DNA from: Rhodospirillales bacterium | GTDB taxonomy: Bacteria > Pseudomonadota > Alphaproteobacteria > Acetobacterales > Acetobacteraceae | Direction: 5' to 3' | Assembly (NCBI GenBank): GCA_028870815.1 | Contig: JAGWOU010000179.1 | Location: forward strand, 1 to 5,183 | Length of the DNA stretch: 5,183 nt | In this document: positions 5,089-5,183 of the stretch, one piece after another | Numbering within the stretch: position 1 is the stretch's first letter | Layout of the letters: every line of letters starts with the position of its first letter | Notes under the pieces: model-generated | The model's database searches: none | Told to the model about the DNA's origin: nothing | The model's input: the letters and a program-made list of their open reading frames with translations, nothing else | Translations under genes and position numbers: made by a program

Positions 5089-5183
5089 ATGCCAGGAAAA
5101 GCGCCAAATGCGGCCAGCCTATACGAGGCGGCGATGGCCCATATGGCCCGCTACGCCACCACGGAGGCAAATCTCGCCCGCGT
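5089..5183 (+). CDS. recX: Probable regulatory protein RecX, N-terminal fragment (cut by window edge)
   Basis: Only 31 codons are inside the window. The translation includes LYEAAMAHMARYATTEANLAR (as two adjoining pieces, LYEAAMAHMA and RYATTEANLAR, residues 11-31), which resembles the first helical repeat of alphaproteobacterial RecX proteins, where a pattern like LYEAAL.YLARY..S...LRR is common. RecX binds RecA filaments and limits their extension, damping recombination and the SOS response. The start at 5089 is the only ATG after an in-frame stop (5017-5019) that leaves this helix intact, but it lacks a clear Shine-Dalgarno sequence; a leaderless or weakly translated mRNA is possible. No LexA-type box is visible upstream. 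It is divergent from rpmI and not next to recA in this window. The fragment is short, so the family call is moderate. Confidence 0.6.
   Translation, partial: MPGKAPNAASLYEAAMAHMARYATTEANLAR

Noticed and set aside
5085..5090. TATTAT as a -10 box for recX
   Set aside because: It overlaps the recX start codon and has no -35 partner at the proper distance; a start beyond it would remove the conserved first helix.
1..5183. A novel multi-gene system, mobile element or CRISPR array
   Set aside because: All coding stretches are single housekeeping genes or one small secreted protein; there are no regularly spaced repeats, transposase or integrase motifs, or toxin-antitoxin-like gene pairs.

Overview
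This is an ordinary-looking stretch of GC-rich proteobacterial chromosome. The strong G/C bias at third codon positions, the class Ib aspartate aminotransferase, and the L35, L20 and RecX types all point to an alphaproteobacterium. A Rhodospirillales or Acetobacteraceae-like host is my best guess, but that is inference. I see no insertion sequence, phage gene, CRISPR array, tRNA or rRNA.

Layout, left to right. (1) Positions 1-1000, minus strand: the N-terminal 333 codons of a gamma-glutamyltransferase-family enzyme, cut by the window edge just before the expected autoprocessing threonine. (2) A perfect 13-bp hairpin terminator at 1095-1125, then the minus-strand class Ib aspartate aminotransferase (1148-2350). 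(3) A 197-bp divergent intergenic region containing an 18-bp imperfect palindrome. (4) Plus strand: a small exported protein with a C-terminal Cys/Tyr/Gly-rich domain (2548-2934), then a cytoplasmic FKBP-type prolyl isomerase starting at TTG (2982-3347). They lie 47 bp apart with no terminator between them, so they are probably co-transcribed. (5) A bidirectional terminator (3353-3376) shared with a convergent minus-strand EcsC-family gene (3376-4272). (6) Minus strand: the ribosomal protein operon rpmI-rplT (L35, L20), with a good sigma70-type promoter at 5032-5060, a leader of about 110 nt with several possible hairpins, and a terminator (4268-4306) that covers the ecsC start codon. (7) Plus strand: the first 31 codons of a probable recX (5089 to the window end), divergent from rpmI.

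The genes are housekeeping functions (translation, amino-acid metabolism, protein folding, glutathione or gamma-glutamyl metabolism, control of recombination) and do not form one pathway. I found no evidence of a new multi-gene system. The points most worth checking are regulatory and architectural: the rplT terminator overlapping the ecsC start, the L35/L20 operon without adjacent infC or pheST and its structured leader, and the small secreted protein of unknown function.
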